A stretch of DNA of 64,000 bases, taken from Methanosarcina barkeri MS. Lineage in GTDB: Archaea > Halobacteriota > Methanosarcinia > Methanosarcinales > Methanosarcinaceae. Under the pieces are notes generated by a model. It made no database searches, had not been told where the DNA came from, and saw nothing but the letters and a program-made list of their open reading frames with translations. Below are positions 16,833-26,028 of the stretch, one piece after another; position 1 is the first letter of the stretch; every line of letters begins with the position of its first letter. Made by a program: the position numbers and the translations under genes. The DNA lies in the NCBI RefSeq assembly GCF_000970025.1, contig NZ_CP009528.1:2033168-2097167 (forward strand), given 5' to 3'.

Positions 16833-19148
16833 TCATGCGTCTTCAACTGTACAGTTACCCTTAACTGTGCTACTGCCCTCAGCTGTGCTGTTGCTTTCTA
16901 CTGTGACTGTGCCGTTGCATGAGATCTGCCAGTTTTTGACTCTCTTTACACTGGTCTTTATCGCTTTTGCAAGTTCTACAGGGTCGGCTTCTGCCAGAGC
17001 TTCTACGCTTGTAATACCGGCATCTTCCAGTTTTCCTGCGGTGGCTTTTCCCACACCTTCGAGATCCTGAATTGATTTGGGCTTTTCTTTTTTGGGCTGC
17101 TTGGCCTGTTCCTCCTGCTGGGTTTTCTGCCATTCTATGAAATTACACTGAGGACAGCCAAGGTCCCAGGGCCGTTTTCCAGAATTGATTATACGGATAT
17201 GGTGCAGGCCGTGAGCTTCACAGACCTTATCAGTAACTATGATCTGTCCGCTTCGGGGCAGAGGGAGAGAAAAGGTACAGTTCGGATAATTGTTACAGCC
17301 TATAAAACGGCCTCCCCTTTTCGAACGCCGGATTATAAGCTCATTTCCGCAGCTAGAGCAGGTTCCTATGATTTTATCTTCTCTGAGACCTGCCTGGAGA
17401 GATTCCACGATTTTTTCCCGGTTTTTATCGAGTTCCGAGAAGACCTGCTTTAATATCTCCCGCGACTCTTCAAGAACGGCAGACTCTTTGATCTTGCCCT
17501 CAGCAATCAGGTCCATGTTTTCTTCAAGCAGCTTTGTCATGTCCGGCTTTGTGATAGTAGGGGAATACGTCTCAAGAGTGTCCATTACTGCAAAAGAGGT
17601 ATTCGTAGGCTGCACAGGATTCCCGTGTATATAGGCCCTGGAATAAAGCTTGCTGATTATCTCGTGCCGCGTTGCTTTTGTTCCAAGCCCTAGCTCTTCC
17701 ATAATATTGATAAGTCTTCCCTGTCCGTAACGGCCAGGCGGCTGGGTTTCTTTATCCAGCATATCTTTTTTAATCACTTTCAGGGAATCGCCTTCATGAA
17801 GTTCAGGGAACAACCTGTCTTCAGGCGCATTGTAAGGATAGTACCATCTCCATCCCGGTTCCACAAGTCTTGCCCCGTTTGACCTGAACTCTTCCTCGTT
17901 GATGTCAAGTTTCAAGCGCATGGTTTCCCATTCGCTTGGCCCGGCAAAAGTCGCAAAAAAGCGTCTGACTACAAGTTCGTAGACCTTCCACTCATCTTCT
18001 TTTAAGTCGGACTCTTTTGCAAGGGAAGCCGGAAAAATAGGTGGGTGGTCGGTAGTTTCCTTTTTTCCTCGCGTAGGAATGAGTTCGGCTTTTTCAAGCA
18101 GAGCCTCTGCGTACTCTTTAAAGGGACCTTCTTTGAAAATCTCAATCTGAGCCTTCAGGTCAAGGGTCTCGGGATAAACCGTATTGTCAGTCCTGGGATA
18201 CGAAATATAACCATTAGTATAGAGCGCTTCAGCTATGCGCATTGCGTTTGCGGGACTGAGTCCGATTGAGTTTGCTGCGCTTATGAAACCTGTGGTATTA
18301 AAAGGAGTCGGGGGCTGATCGGTCTTTTTCCCTTTTTCGATTCCCTTTAATTCAGCCTTTTTCCCCAGTTTTTTGAAGACTTTTGTTGCCTCCTTTTTAT
18401 CCAGGAAACGGCGGGTTGAGTGCTGAGCTGAAAAGGTTTTTCCTTCTGTATTTTGAAGTTCGGCATAGATTTCCCAGTAAGGAGTTGGGACAAAAACATT
18501 CCTTTCTTTTTCCCTGTCAACAATAAGAGAAAGAGTTGGCGACTGTACCCTCCCTACGGAAAGAAACATCTTCCCGAGCCTGCCTGCAGCAAGAGAAATA
18601 TAACGGGTAAGGGCTGCACCCCAGACAAGGTCAATGACCTGCCTGGAATGGCCGGCGTCCGCGAGATTAAAATCAACATTTGTTGCATTTGAAAACGCGG
18701 CTTCTATTGCTTTTGGGGTTATCGCACTGTAGCGCACCCGGTCAAAAGAAACATCTGGATTTACCTGTTTTATGATATTGAGAGCCTCGACTCCGATCAG
18801 TTCTCCTTCCCGGTCATAGTCAGTGGCAATCGTAACCCTGCTCGCCTTTTTTCCCAGGCCTTTAAGTGCAGTTACAATCTTCCGGTTGATAGGAGTTGTT
18901 ATGATGTCGGCGTCGATAAGGGTTTTAGCTTCCACTTTCTGCCAGTTATTGTACTCCTTGGGAAAGTCGATCCCTACGATATGGCCCGACAGCCCTACAA
19001 CTACAGTCTCCTGCTTCTCTTCATCGGACACAATCTCATACCGGTACACGTCTACTCCGCTGACTCTATCTTTCTTCGGGTTTTTTGGAGCCAGAATCGC
19101 AGCTATCCTCCTTGCTGCTATATTTTTTTCCGTTACAATAAGGTGCAT
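16833..19148 (-). CDS. topA: DNA topoisomerase I (type IA)
   Basis: A 771-residue type IA topoisomerase relaxing negative supercoils. The N-terminal Toprim domain has the metal triad in ATDYDREGELIG (D110, D112, E114); the active-site tyrosine is Y317 in GYISYPRTD. After the catalytic core come zinc-finger segments (CSSCGNE...CNNYPNC near 600-635, then C-x-H and GCPQC near 655-690) and a helix-hairpin-helix module (DLEGVGKATAGKLEDAGI, about 700-745). The tail is a run of T/V/E/S/G-rich pseudo-repeats (TVTVESNSTAEGSSTVKG), unusual and probably disordered. Upstream spacing suggests a single-gene unit. Confidence 0.95.
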   Translation of the reverse strand: MHLIVTEKNIAARRIAAILAPKNPKKDRVSGVDVYRYEIVSDEEKQETVVVGLSGHIVGIDFPKEYNNWQKVEAKTLIDADIITTPINRKIVTALKGLGKKASRVTIATDYDREGELIGVEALNIIKQVNPDVSFDRVRYSAITPKAIEAAFSNATNVDFNLADAGHSRQVIDLVWGAALTRYISLAAGRLGKMFLSVGRVQSPTLSLIVDREKERNVFVPTPYWEIYAELQNTEGKTFSAQHSTRRFLDKKEATKVFKKLGKKAELKGIEKGKKTDQPPTPFNTTGFISAANSIGLSPANAMRIAEALYTNGYISYPRTDNTVYPETLDLKAQIEIFKEGPFKEYAEALLEKAELIPTRGKKETTDHPPIFPASLAKESDLKEDEWKVYELVVRRFFATFAGPSEWETMRLKLDINEEEFRSNGARLVEPGWRWYYPYNAPEDRLFPELHEGDSLKVIKKDMLDKETQPPGRYGQGRLINIMEELGLGTKATRHEIISKLYSRAYIHGNPVQPTNTSFAVMDTLETYSPTITKPDMTKLLEENMDLIAEGKIKESAVLEESREILKQVFSELDKNREKIVESLQAGLREDKIIGTCSSCGNELIIRRSKRGGRFIGCNNYPNCTFSLPLPRSGQIIVTDKVCEAHGLHHIRIINSGKRPWDLGCPQCNFIEWQKTQQEEQAKQPKKEKPKSIQDLEGVGKATAGKLEDAGITSVEALAEADPVELAKAIKTSVKRVKNWQISCNGTVTVESNSTAEGSSTVKGNCTVEDA

Positions 19149-19617
19149 CTAAAACTCCGGTATAATTTTTTAAATTCTCTGGAGGAATACTAACGTACCC
19201 CAAATCTCCTTCCAGTCTGAGACAAAGCCTGCCTCCTAATTCTTTGAAGTTTCCTTTTCCAATATATATTTTTGGATTGAATCATAAAATACGCTGTCAT
19301 CCGTAACTAAAATTAGGCTCAGAGCTCTCCATCTGCCTTTCTAGAGTCTTCATCCACCCGTTAAACTCTTCTACTTATCTGTCCTTATTTATCTCTTCAC
19401 AACTCTATGGGATACGGTTCTCTATGGGATATTTTCCCTGTTAATTCCTTTTAATATTTTAAGCCTTCTCAAATTTTTTCAGTTATTTTCAGTTGTTTTC
19501 ATATGTTTTAAACCGTATTTTAGTGTTTTTAGTATTTTTAGCTATTTTTTGCTGTTTTTAACTATTTTTAGCTATTTTCTAGTACTTTTCCTTAGTACTT
19601 TTCCTTAGTACTTTTCC
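19149..19617. other. Intergenic region, T-rich, ending in 13-bp repeats
   Basis: About 470 bases with no gene. The middle is a run of imperfect tttttagctatttt units. At 19581-19644 there are about five copies of agtacttttcctt (13 bp). Confidence 0.6.
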
Positions 19618-19644
19618 TTAGTACTTTTCCTTAGTACTTTCCCT
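19581..19644. repeat. 13-bp tandem repeats running into a gene's 3' end
   Basis: Five copies of agtacttttcctt (last one shortened). The stop codon and the last eight or so codons of the LOG-like gene (19618 onward) lie inside the array, so repeat changes could alter that protein's C-terminus. Confidence 0.9.
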
Positions 19645-20136
19645 AAAGGACTTTCCCTTATCTTCAGTCAGCCTGAAAGCAAGTTCTACAGCTTCTTCCG
19701 GACTTTTTGCTCTGTGAACGCCTTCAATTTTCCAGCCTGGTTCAACCACGACTACAGGTTTCCCCATTTTCAGACCCAAGGCTATCTCCGAAAGTGTTCC
19801 GTATTCCCCATTAACCGCAATCAATGCATCCGAAGACTGAGCTATAAGAGCATTTCTGGCATGTCCCATTCCACTAACAACCGCGATATCTATCCAGAGA
19901 TTTGCTTCTTCCCTCAGAGCTCCAGGCAAAATTCCCAGGGTTATTCCTCCTTCCTGCTTTGCTCCGTATGCAGCGGCTTCCATAACTCCGCCCAGACCTC
20001 CGCAAAGCAGAACCGCTCCTCTTTTTGCGATCTCTCTTCCCACCCTTTCTGCAAGAACTCTGACCTCACTGCCGCAAGCTCCTGCACCTATAACTCCTAT
20101 CTGTTTTCTGTTCTCTGCTTTCACCGGTACTTTCAT
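19618..20136 (-). CDS. LOG-family / TIGR00725-type Rossmann protein
   Basis: A 172-residue protein related to the 'possible lysine decarboxylase' (LOG) fold: IGVIGAGACGSEV at the start, LLCGGLGGVMEAAAYGAKQ and the nucleotide-binding variant VNGEYGTLSEIALGLKMGKPVVV. LOG relatives are phosphoribohydrolases acting on nucleoside monophosphates; this shorter TIGR00725-like branch has no established function. The tail GKSFRESTKEKY is encoded by a 13-bp repeat array and is unlikely to be conserved. Confidence 0.8.
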   Translation of the reverse strand: MKVPVKAENRKQIGVIGAGACGSEVRVLAERVGREIAKRGAVLLCGGLGGVMEAAAYGAKQEGGITLGILPGALREEANLWIDIAVVSGMGHARNALIAQSSDALIAVNGEYGTLSEIALGLKMGKPVVVVEPGWKIEGVHRAKSPEEAVELAFRLTEDKGKSFRESTKEKY

Positions 20137-20219
20137 TGCGCAAACATCCTTTTCTTCATTTCAGGTCTTTTACGAGTATTTTTCTTTAAATAAGCCCGAA
20201 TTTGCTGGCATTCAAAAAC

Positions 20220-20405
20220 AGTTAGAGACAATGGATAGTCAGAGATAATGGATGATGGATAATCAGAGATAATGAACAATAAATAGTTAGAAATAATGGA
20301 CAACGAGTATTCAGAGATAATGGACGATGGATATCAGAAATAATGGACAATGGGTATTCAGAGATAGTGGATGATGGATAGTCAGAAATAATGGGCAATA
20401 GGTAG
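20220..20405. repeat. Degenerate ~30-bp tandem repeats downstream of tsr3
   Basis: Six to seven degenerate copies of a unit like gataatggacaatggatagtcaga, running up to the stop codon of tsr3. Short frames across it translate to repetitive low-complexity peptides and are not genes. Confidence 0.8.
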
Positions 20406-20927
20406 TTAGAAGTAATGACTCTGAATTTCCACGATCTCAGTACTGTTCTTTGCGGTTGCATACTCTTCAAGTGGTTCCTTATTGAGTTCGAGAAAACTGT
20501 GCCCCCAATTAAACTTGGAAAGGACTTTTTCAGCCTGTTCTTTATGCCCCAGAATATAGAGAGCTGCTGCAAAGGCTTCTGCTGAATTAAGTTTGAAAGG
20601 CCTTCCGAAATTTACAGGATTGCCTGCAAGCAGATATGGAAGAGCCCTGTGCTCAAGGTTCAGCTTCGCAAGTTCGGGAAAAACCCTTTCCACTTCTTCC
20701 CATGAACAATCGAGTACGATTATCCCTTTTCTGTAATCGTCGGCAGGAGATAGGGCTTTTTCTGCAGTAGGGTCAAGAAGGATCGCTGACCTTGGCAATC
20801 TTGATATCCTGTCATAAAGACGGGCAAGGTCAAAGCGAGCCAATTTCCTTCCAGTGCATTTTTTCGGGTCACACTGCCCGGCATGATAGATATAAAGGGA
20901 AATATCCCGTTGATTTGTCGGATTCAT
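20406..20927 (-). CDS. tsr3: Tsr3, rRNA 3-amino-3-carboxypropyltransferase
   Basis: A 173-residue homologue of Tsr3 (DUF367/RLI-associated), which transfers the acp group from SAM to a pseudouridine of small-subunit rRNA in archaea and eukaryotes. The signature [19 protein letters not shown] is at the N-terminus, followed by [16 protein letters not shown] and [10 protein letters not shown], with [17 protein letters not shown] toward the end. Normal length; followed by tandem repeats. Confidence 0.9.
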   Translation of the reverse strand: MNPTNQRDISLYIYHAGQCDPKKCTGRKLARFDLARLYDRISRLPRSAILLDPTAEKALSPADDYRKGIIVLDCSWEEVERVFPELAKLNLEHRALPYLLAGNPVNFGRPFKLNSAEAFAAALYILGHKEQAEKVLSKFNWGHSFLELNKEPLEEYATAKNSTEIVEIQSHYF

Positions 20928-21662
20928 TACTGATCCTCTGGATGATGAGATCCTATTTAAATAGCTTCCTTATTTACCTGTTTTTTCTTTTATCTGCTCG
21001 CCTGTGTAATTGTTATTTAACATTTATTAATGACTGGAAAATTTTTTAAAAACAAATAATAAAATAGCTTATATATAATGGTTAATATACAATTAGTTAT
21101 ACCACTGCTTCGTCTCTGGTAAAGATTGAAGATGAGTTAATATTGAAAATATTGAAAAATGATGTTTTATAGTATCCTATCTTTGTGATGTTGAGTGATA
21201 AATAAACATTTTACTTTAGCCTACGTCATACCGGTAATTCGTGATGGAAAAAGTGCATTCATTAAAAGTGTATTTAGTAAAAGTGTATTTAGTAAAAGTG
21301 TATTTAGTAAAAGTGCATTCAGTAAAAGTGTATTTAGTAAAAGTGCATTCAGTAAAAGTGCATTCAGTAAAAGTGCATTCAGTAAATGTTCTTTACCAGC
21401 AATGTTAGTGGTATTTATGGGGGAGATTGCACTATTATGGCTGGCTCCATCGATGAATTGAACCTGGAGAAGGAAACTATTCTTCTTTGAGAGGGAGAAG
21501 GATATATTCTCTTTGACTCTGGCTATTTCTAAGTGTAGATAAATCATCCAGAAGCATGAAGTCCCATATCGGGAAAAAGATACTCCTTTAACGGTGTTCA
21601 GGTATATATTTCCGCCTCGGGGAGTACTGGTTGAAGAACTAAATATTTGGGGAGTGGGCTAT
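20928..21662. other. Intergenic region with 15-bp repeat array
   Basis: About 735 bases. AT-rich promoter-like DNA near 21000-21100, a nine-copy 15-bp array at 21250-21384, then the leader of the HdeD-like gene. Because the repeat unit is five codons, frames remain open across it on both strands (SKSVF/SKSAF-type peptides), but these have no protein character. Confidence 0.65.
21250..21384. repeat. Nine tandem 15-bp repeats
   Basis: Nine contiguous copies of aaagtg[c/t]att[c/t]agta; C and T variants alternate in a pattern that looks like higher-order duplication. No spacers. Confidence 0.93.
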
Positions 21663-22232
21663 ATGGAACAACCAGCTGATGTTACGGAACAATCAATTGA
21701 ATCTGAATATGAAATTGGATATGAAATACTGCAGGTACCCTGGTGGGTGGTTCTTCTGGAAGGGATCATTGCCATCCTTGTAGGATTATTCCTCTTATAC
21801 AGACCTGCAGCAACCACTGTCTTTCTTGTACAGATTCTTGGTATTTTCTGGCTGGCAGAAGGGATTCTTTCTGTCATAGGAGCGCTGATATTTTCGGGTA
21901 ATAGGGTATGGAAATTGCTTTCGGGTATCCTGAGCATTATTGCAGGAGTTGTTATACTGACGTACCCAATCTACAGTCCTTTCATAGTCCTTACATTATT
22001 CATTATTTTCATAGGGGTATGGGCTATTATCAACGGGGTCGTAAAAATTGTCCTGGCTCTTAAAGGAGGAGGATGGGGAATAGGAATCATTGGTGTCCTC
22101 ACCATGATTCTCGGCCTGCTTCTTCTAACCAATTCTCTTGTAGGAGTCCTGTTCTTACCATGGATATTCGGTTTTTTCCTGATTCTCGGGGGAATCGGGT
22201 CACTTATCTGGGGATTAAAAATGAGAACCTGA
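21663..22232 (+). CDS. HdeD-family (DUF308) membrane protein
   Basis: A 189-residue protein with about six transmembrane helices in three pairs, typical of the HdeD/DUF308 family: VVLLEGIIAILVGLFLLY, ILGIFWLAEGILSVIGAL, LLSGILSIIAGVVILTYP and so on. The family is linked to acid stress in enterobacteria, but its role in archaea is unknown. The frame is open from 21594; GGAGTG before ATG 21663 and the polar MEQPADVTEQ start favour the shorter form. The next small membrane protein is 33 bases downstream and probably cotranscribed. Confidence 0.78.
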   Translation: MEQPADVTEQSIESEYEIGYEILQVPWWVVLLEGIIAILVGLFLLYRPAATTVFLVQILGIFWLAEGILSVIGALIFSGNRVWKLLSGILSIIAGVVILTYPIYSPFIVLTLFIIFIGVWAIINGVVKIVLALKGGGWGIGIIGVLTMILGLLLLTNSLVGVLFLPWIFGFFLILGGIGSLIWGLKMRT

Positions 22233-22265
22233 TGTAGGTTATTGCAGGACAGGGGGAGTTTGAGT

Positions 22266-22646
22266 ATGGAAAAACCTATTGGTGTCACAATACTGACTTT
22301 TGTAGCTGTTGTTCTGGCGTTTTTAAACGCTATTGTAATGCTTCGGTTCCTCGGCTTTTTTCCCTTTTTAGGGGTAATTGAGGGCCGTGTTTTCAGTCTC
22401 TGGTATGCACTGCTGTATGGCCTGCTCGCCTACATATGGGTGTGGCTGGCTCAGATGCTCTGGCAGGTGGACAAGCAAGCCTGGATGTTTCTGGCTGTTA
22501 TTACGATATTCAACTTGTGCATTGATTTTGTGTTACTAGTTACAGGAGGTTCATGGTATGATGTGAATTTATCAGTTCTCGCGAATACCCTAATTCTCAT
22601 CTATATCATGCTGCCGGGTGTAAGAGAAGCATTCAGAATGGCTTAA
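22266..22646 (+). CDS. Small membrane protein, four helices, unknown function
   Basis: A 126-residue hydrophobic protein with about four transmembrane segments (near 7-30, 46-64, 74-92 and 101-120). It starts MEKPIGVTILTFVAVV after a clear GGGGGAG Shine-Dalgarno. I do not recognise a functional family. It follows the HdeD-like gene closely, so the pair may act at the membrane together. Confidence 0.7.
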   Translation: MEKPIGVTILTFVAVVLAFLNAIVMLRFLGFFPFLGVIEGRVFSLWYALLYGLLAYIWVWLAQMLWQVDKQAWMFLAVITIFNLCIDFVLLVTGGSWYDVNLSVLANTLILIYIMLPGVREAFRMA

Positions 22647-22857
22647 CGAGCGAAGATGCAGGTGGCATAAATTAAGAGTCTTCAGTAATGAAAAAATTTA
22701 CGCCTTCCTGCTTATTCTTTAATTTCTCTGGGTCTACGGCTATAAACTCTACTGGCTGTAAACAGAATTATGTGAGCTTCTTCCTGCAGAGATTACGCCT
22801 TTATATTTTACTACAGGAGGTGTTGACATAGAAAGAAAGACTGTACTTGCTTCTCTC

Positions 22858-24435
22858 GTGCTTGCAATGTTTGTGCTTGTTATTGATACGACGATAATGA
22901 ATGTTTCTATCTCTACACTCATCAAAGATTTTGACACTAACGTTGCCACCGTCCAGGCTGCCATTACACTCTATTCTCTTGTAATGGCATCACTTATGAT
23001 CACCGGAGGAAAGCTTGGAGATATTATTGGTCGAAAAAGGGCATTCAGGACAGGACTGATCATCTATGGTAGTGGTTCGTTCCTGACTGCAATCAGCCCG
23101 ACAATGGCTGTGCTGTTTATAGGCTGGTCAATCCTTGAAGGATTAGGAGCTACCCTTGTAATGCCTGCCATTCAGACGCTCGTGACCTCAAACTACAGCG
23201 GAAAGGACCGTGCACTTTCTTACGGCATTTTAGGAGGAATCGTTGCAAGCGCGATTGCACTCGGGCCCATTATAGGAGGCTGGCTGACAACTGAGTACAC
23301 TTGGAGGCTTGCCTTTGGCGGGGAGGTAGTAATCGTGATTATTATCCTGTTGTTAAGCCGGTATATTCTGGATGCGCCCCTTGAGACTGAAGAGAAACCC
23401 AGGCTGGATATAGTCGGCTCGATAATCTCTGCGCTGGGAATGGGGCTTATTGTCTTTGGGATATTACTGGCAGGGACATATGGCTGGTGGGAAGCGCGTC
23501 ATCCCTTCTCAATAGGAGGAATTGAAATTTCTCCATTCGGGCTTTCCCCGACCCCAGTGTTTATTTTAGCAGGAAGCATTATCCTGTTGGGTTTTGCCCT
23601 CTGGGAATTTCATGTCATTACTCTGGGGAAGATGCCGCTCGTAAGACTTGACGTGCTCAGGGATCGCAGGGTTACTTCAGGTATTTTTGTCCAGATGGTT
23701 CAGACCGTTCTTATAGGAGGTTTTCTGTTCAGTATGGCTCTTTTCCTCCAGATTGCCATGGGTCTCAATGCTATGCAGACAGGATTTCTCTACCTTCCAC
23801 TTTCCATACCACTTTTAATTGCTTCGCTCACAGCATCTCGGTTATCTTCCCGCATAGCCCCAAAGCGCATTATTCAGGTAGGGCTACTTGTACTTATCGC
23901 AGGGCTGTTACTGGCTATTGCAACCATTAATGTGGAGGTCAGAGGGTTTGCCCTGCTGACCGGTTTTGCCTTAATAGGTATAGGCGCAGGAGTTATAGCA
24001 TCGCAGATAATGAACCTCATCCTCTCCCAGGTAGGTCCTGAAAGGACAAGCGAGACAGCTGCTCTTATGAGCACTTCCCAGAATTTGGGCATGGCTATTG
24101 GAACTGCCCTTATGGGCTCCATAGTTATTGTGGGCCTAGTCGGAGGAGCCACTAACCTTATCAATGACAGTACTGCTATTCCAGAGGAGCTCAAGCCTTC
24201 TGTGATATCGGCAGTAGAGGATAACGCCCGCTTTTTGAGCGATGAAGAACTGACAGCTATCCTGAAAGATGCTCCTCCTGACCTTTCACAGAAGGTCTTG
24301 AAAGTAAACGAAATTGCCCGCATTCACGGGATAAAAACTTCCCTCTGGGGACTGGTGGTTTTTGCGATACTTGGCATAATTGTCTCAATCTTTCTCCCGC
24401 CTGAGATCCTGGTTCCTTCGCAAACTGAGATATAA
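22858..24435 (+). CDS. MFS multidrug exporter, DHA2 (EmrB/QacA) 14-TM type
   Basis: Proton-coupled exporter of about 525 residues with 14 hydrophobic segments. Motifs: VIDTTIMNVSI in TM1 (motif D1-like), GGKLGDIIGRKRAF (motif A) and GGIVASAIALGPIIGGWL (motif C of exporters). The only canonical in-frame start is GTG 22858, which begins inside TM1. The frame is open upstream to 22762 with no ATG, GTG or TTG, yet a perfect AGGAGGTG lies at 22815-22822 and codons GTT GAC ATA GAA AGA AAG follow, encoding the expected polar N-terminus. Translation may therefore begin at a non-standard codon such as ATA 22828, or the original start was mutated. Confidence 0.85.
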   Translation: MLAMFVLVIDTTIMNVSISTLIKDFDTNVATVQAAITLYSLVMASLMITGGKLGDIIGRKRAFRTGLIIYGSGSFLTAISPTMAVLFIGWSILEGLGATLVMPAIQTLVTSNYSGKDRALSYGILGGIVASAIALGPIIGGWLTTEYTWRLAFGGEVVIVIIILLLSRYILDAPLETEEKPRLDIVGSIISALGMGLIVFGILLAGTYGWWEARHPFSIGGIEISPFGLSPTPVFILAGSIILLGFALWEFHVITLGKMPLVRLDVLRDRRVTSGIFVQMVQTVLIGGFLFSMALFLQIAMGLNAMQTGFLYLPLSIPLLIASLTASRLSSRIAPKRIIQVGLLVLIAGLLLAIATINVEVRGFALLTGFALIGIGAGVIASQIMNLILSQVGPERTSETAALMSTSQNLGMAIGTALMGSIVIVGLVGGATNLINDSTAIPEELKPSVISAVEDNARFLSDEELTAILKDAPPDLSQKVLKVNEIARIHGIKTSLWGLVVFAILGIIVSIFLPPEILVPSQTEI

Positions 24436-24837
24436 AAATAGTCGATAGTTCGAAAGAATATGTGAGAATTTTGGGTTGGGCGAGTCACTTTTGAAATATA
24501 TTGCAGGATGAACATGTTTTTTCTGTTTTATCCATTAAGTAGCGGGCATGAGTTATTGAAAAAAATATGCATAAGACTCTCTTTACATTTTTCTTAAATA
24601 AGATGGGCTTATTTGGTTTTTAGGAATTGATCAATAACTTAAGCATACAACCCTATTTTATTGAGAGTAAAAACATGTATATCCATTTTCATGGAGTTCT
24701 ATTTGAAAAACAGAACTTGAAAAACAGAACTTGAAAAACAGAACTTTTCTACTAAGCAAAATCCTAAAACTAATTTATTAAGGAATTTAAATTTAAGGAT
24801 GATAAAATATATATTTATCCTTTATAAAGTAAAAGTG
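24436..24837. promoter_or_regulatory. Promoter region of the truncated regulator
   Basis: About 400 bases, no gene. Three overlapping copies of gaaaaacagaactt lie at 24711-24747. AT-rich sequence at 24775-24815 (aatttaaatttaagg, aaaatatatattt) is a plausible TATA region for the winged-helix gene. Confidence 0.5.
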
Positions 24838-25113
24838 ATGAGATCTAACCTGATCACAATTCTTTTGTCTTCCGAAAAAAGGACCGACCTGCTTCTCCTC
24901 CTCAAAGAAAAGCCTCGAACCATTGAAGAGATCAATAATGAGCTTAATACGAACTCAGTCGCAATTCTGCCCCAGCTTAAAAAACTGAAGGAAAAAGGGC
25001 TCGTGATTCAGGAAGAAAAGATATATGAACTTTCCCTTATTGGGAAAATCATTGTTAGAAAAATGGAATCTCTTGTAAAAGCCTTCAGACAGCTTGAAAA
25101 CAATTACAAGTAA
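24838..25113 (+). CDS. Winged-helix regulator, apparently truncated (FilR1/Msr-like N-terminus)
   Basis: A 91-residue protein consisting of a winged helix: LSSEKRTDLLLLLKEKPRTI, INNELNTNSVAILPQLKKL (recognition helix region) and IYELSLIGKIIVRKM (wing). This closely resembles the first third of Methanosarcina methylotrophic regulators (Msr type, HTH plus FilR1/DUF1724, about 260 residues). The ligand-binding part is missing; the frame stops at LENNYK and nothing like that domain follows. It may be a degraded gene or a short DNA-binding form that could compete with full-length relatives. ATG 24799 is possible but adds only an AT-coded stretch. Confidence 0.72.
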   Translation: MRSNLITILLSSEKRTDLLLLLKEKPRTIEEINNELNTNSVAILPQLKKLKEKGLVIQEEKIYELSLIGKIIVRKMESLVKAFRQLENNYK

Positions 25114-25320
25114 GTGGGCTTTTGAGATATCTTCAAAAATCTGCAAAACCTTCTTCCTGAACTTGCTAATCCAGCAGCCTATTTAAAAAAACCTTTTTCC
25201 GAACTTACTACCGGCAGCTAATCGAGATTAAGGTAAAGACCCAGACGACATTTGCCTATCACCCTTAATCTCTGCTGCCAGCTAATGAAGAAATGCTGTC
25301 CTTATCCCTGATTTTCAAGC

Positions 25321-25410
25321 TTTTTATGAATTTGTCTCTGAAATTCAAACTTTTTAATAATTTGTCTCTGAAATTCAAACTTTTTAATAATTTGTCTCTG
25401 AAATCCAAAC
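25321..25410. repeat. Three tandem 30-bp repeats
   Basis: Three contiguous copies of a 30-base unit (tttttaataa tttgtctctg then aaattcaaac), preceded by a partial copy ending tttcaagc at 25320. They lie in the 339-base gap between the convergent truncated regulator and fumarase genes, which otherwise shows nothing. Confidence 0.92.
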
Positions 25411-25452
25411 CTTTTAACAATTTTTTTTCTGTATTATAAGCATTTCAAAAAC

Positions 25453-26028
25453 TTATCCTTGCTTTTCAAGCTGCTTTTGAGCTTTTTCCCTTACCTCGGC
25501 AAAAATATCCTTTCCTTTTACATCAATCCCTACAATAAGCGGCCCGAATTTTTCCACTCTGAGCACCCAGACAGCTTCAGGCATCCCAAGGTCAAGCCAG
25601 TAGACGGCTTTTACTTCTTTGATTAACTCTGCGGCAAGGGCTGCACATCCGCCTGTATAAGCCAGATAGACGGAGCCATTCTTCAAAGCATCAGCTACGC
25701 CTTTCATCCCGCCTTTTCCTATGATTGCCCGAACGTTATGGGCTTTCAGGAGAGGGGGAGTCATTTTTGACATCCTGCCGCTGGTTGTAGGACCGGCAGA
25801 CACTACTTTCCAGCCGTTTTCGGTTTGCTGCATCAGGGGGCCGCAGTGGTAGATTACAGCACCTTCCAGGGAAAAAGGAAGAGCTTCTTTGTTATCTCCC
25901 ATTTCAAGAATTCTGGCATGAGCTTCGTCCCTGGCTGTCAGGATTTCCCCTGAGATATAGACAATATCTCCGGCATTGAGTTTCTCGATATCTTCTTTCT
26001 TCAGCGGAGTTTTCAGGTTATATTCCAT
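25453..26028 (-). CDS. fumB: Class I fumarate hydratase, beta (C-terminal) subunit
   Basis: Second subunit of the two-component [4Fe-4S] fumarase interconverting fumarate and malate. 191 residues; recognisable blocks are [43 protein letters not shown] and [10 protein letters not shown]. Its start overlaps the end of the alpha-subunit gene by 11 bases, so the two are coupled. In methanogens the enzyme works in the partial TCA pathway. Length is normal for the split form. Confidence 0.92.
   Translation of the reverse strand: MEYNLKTPLKKEDIEKLNAGDIVYISGEILTARDEAHARILEMGDNKEALPFSLEGAVIYHCGPLMQQTENGWKVVSAGPTTSGRMSKMTPPLLKAHNVRAIIGKGGMKGVADALKNGSVYLAYTGGCAALAAELIKEVKAVYWLDLGMPEAVWVLRVEKFGPLIVGIDVKGKDIFAEVREKAQKQLEKQG

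Noticed and set aside
21195-21461. Open frame of 88 codons with SKSVF/SKSAF repeats
   Set aside because: It is open only because the 15-bp repeat is a multiple of three; the opposite strand is equally open and no ribosome-binding site is seen.
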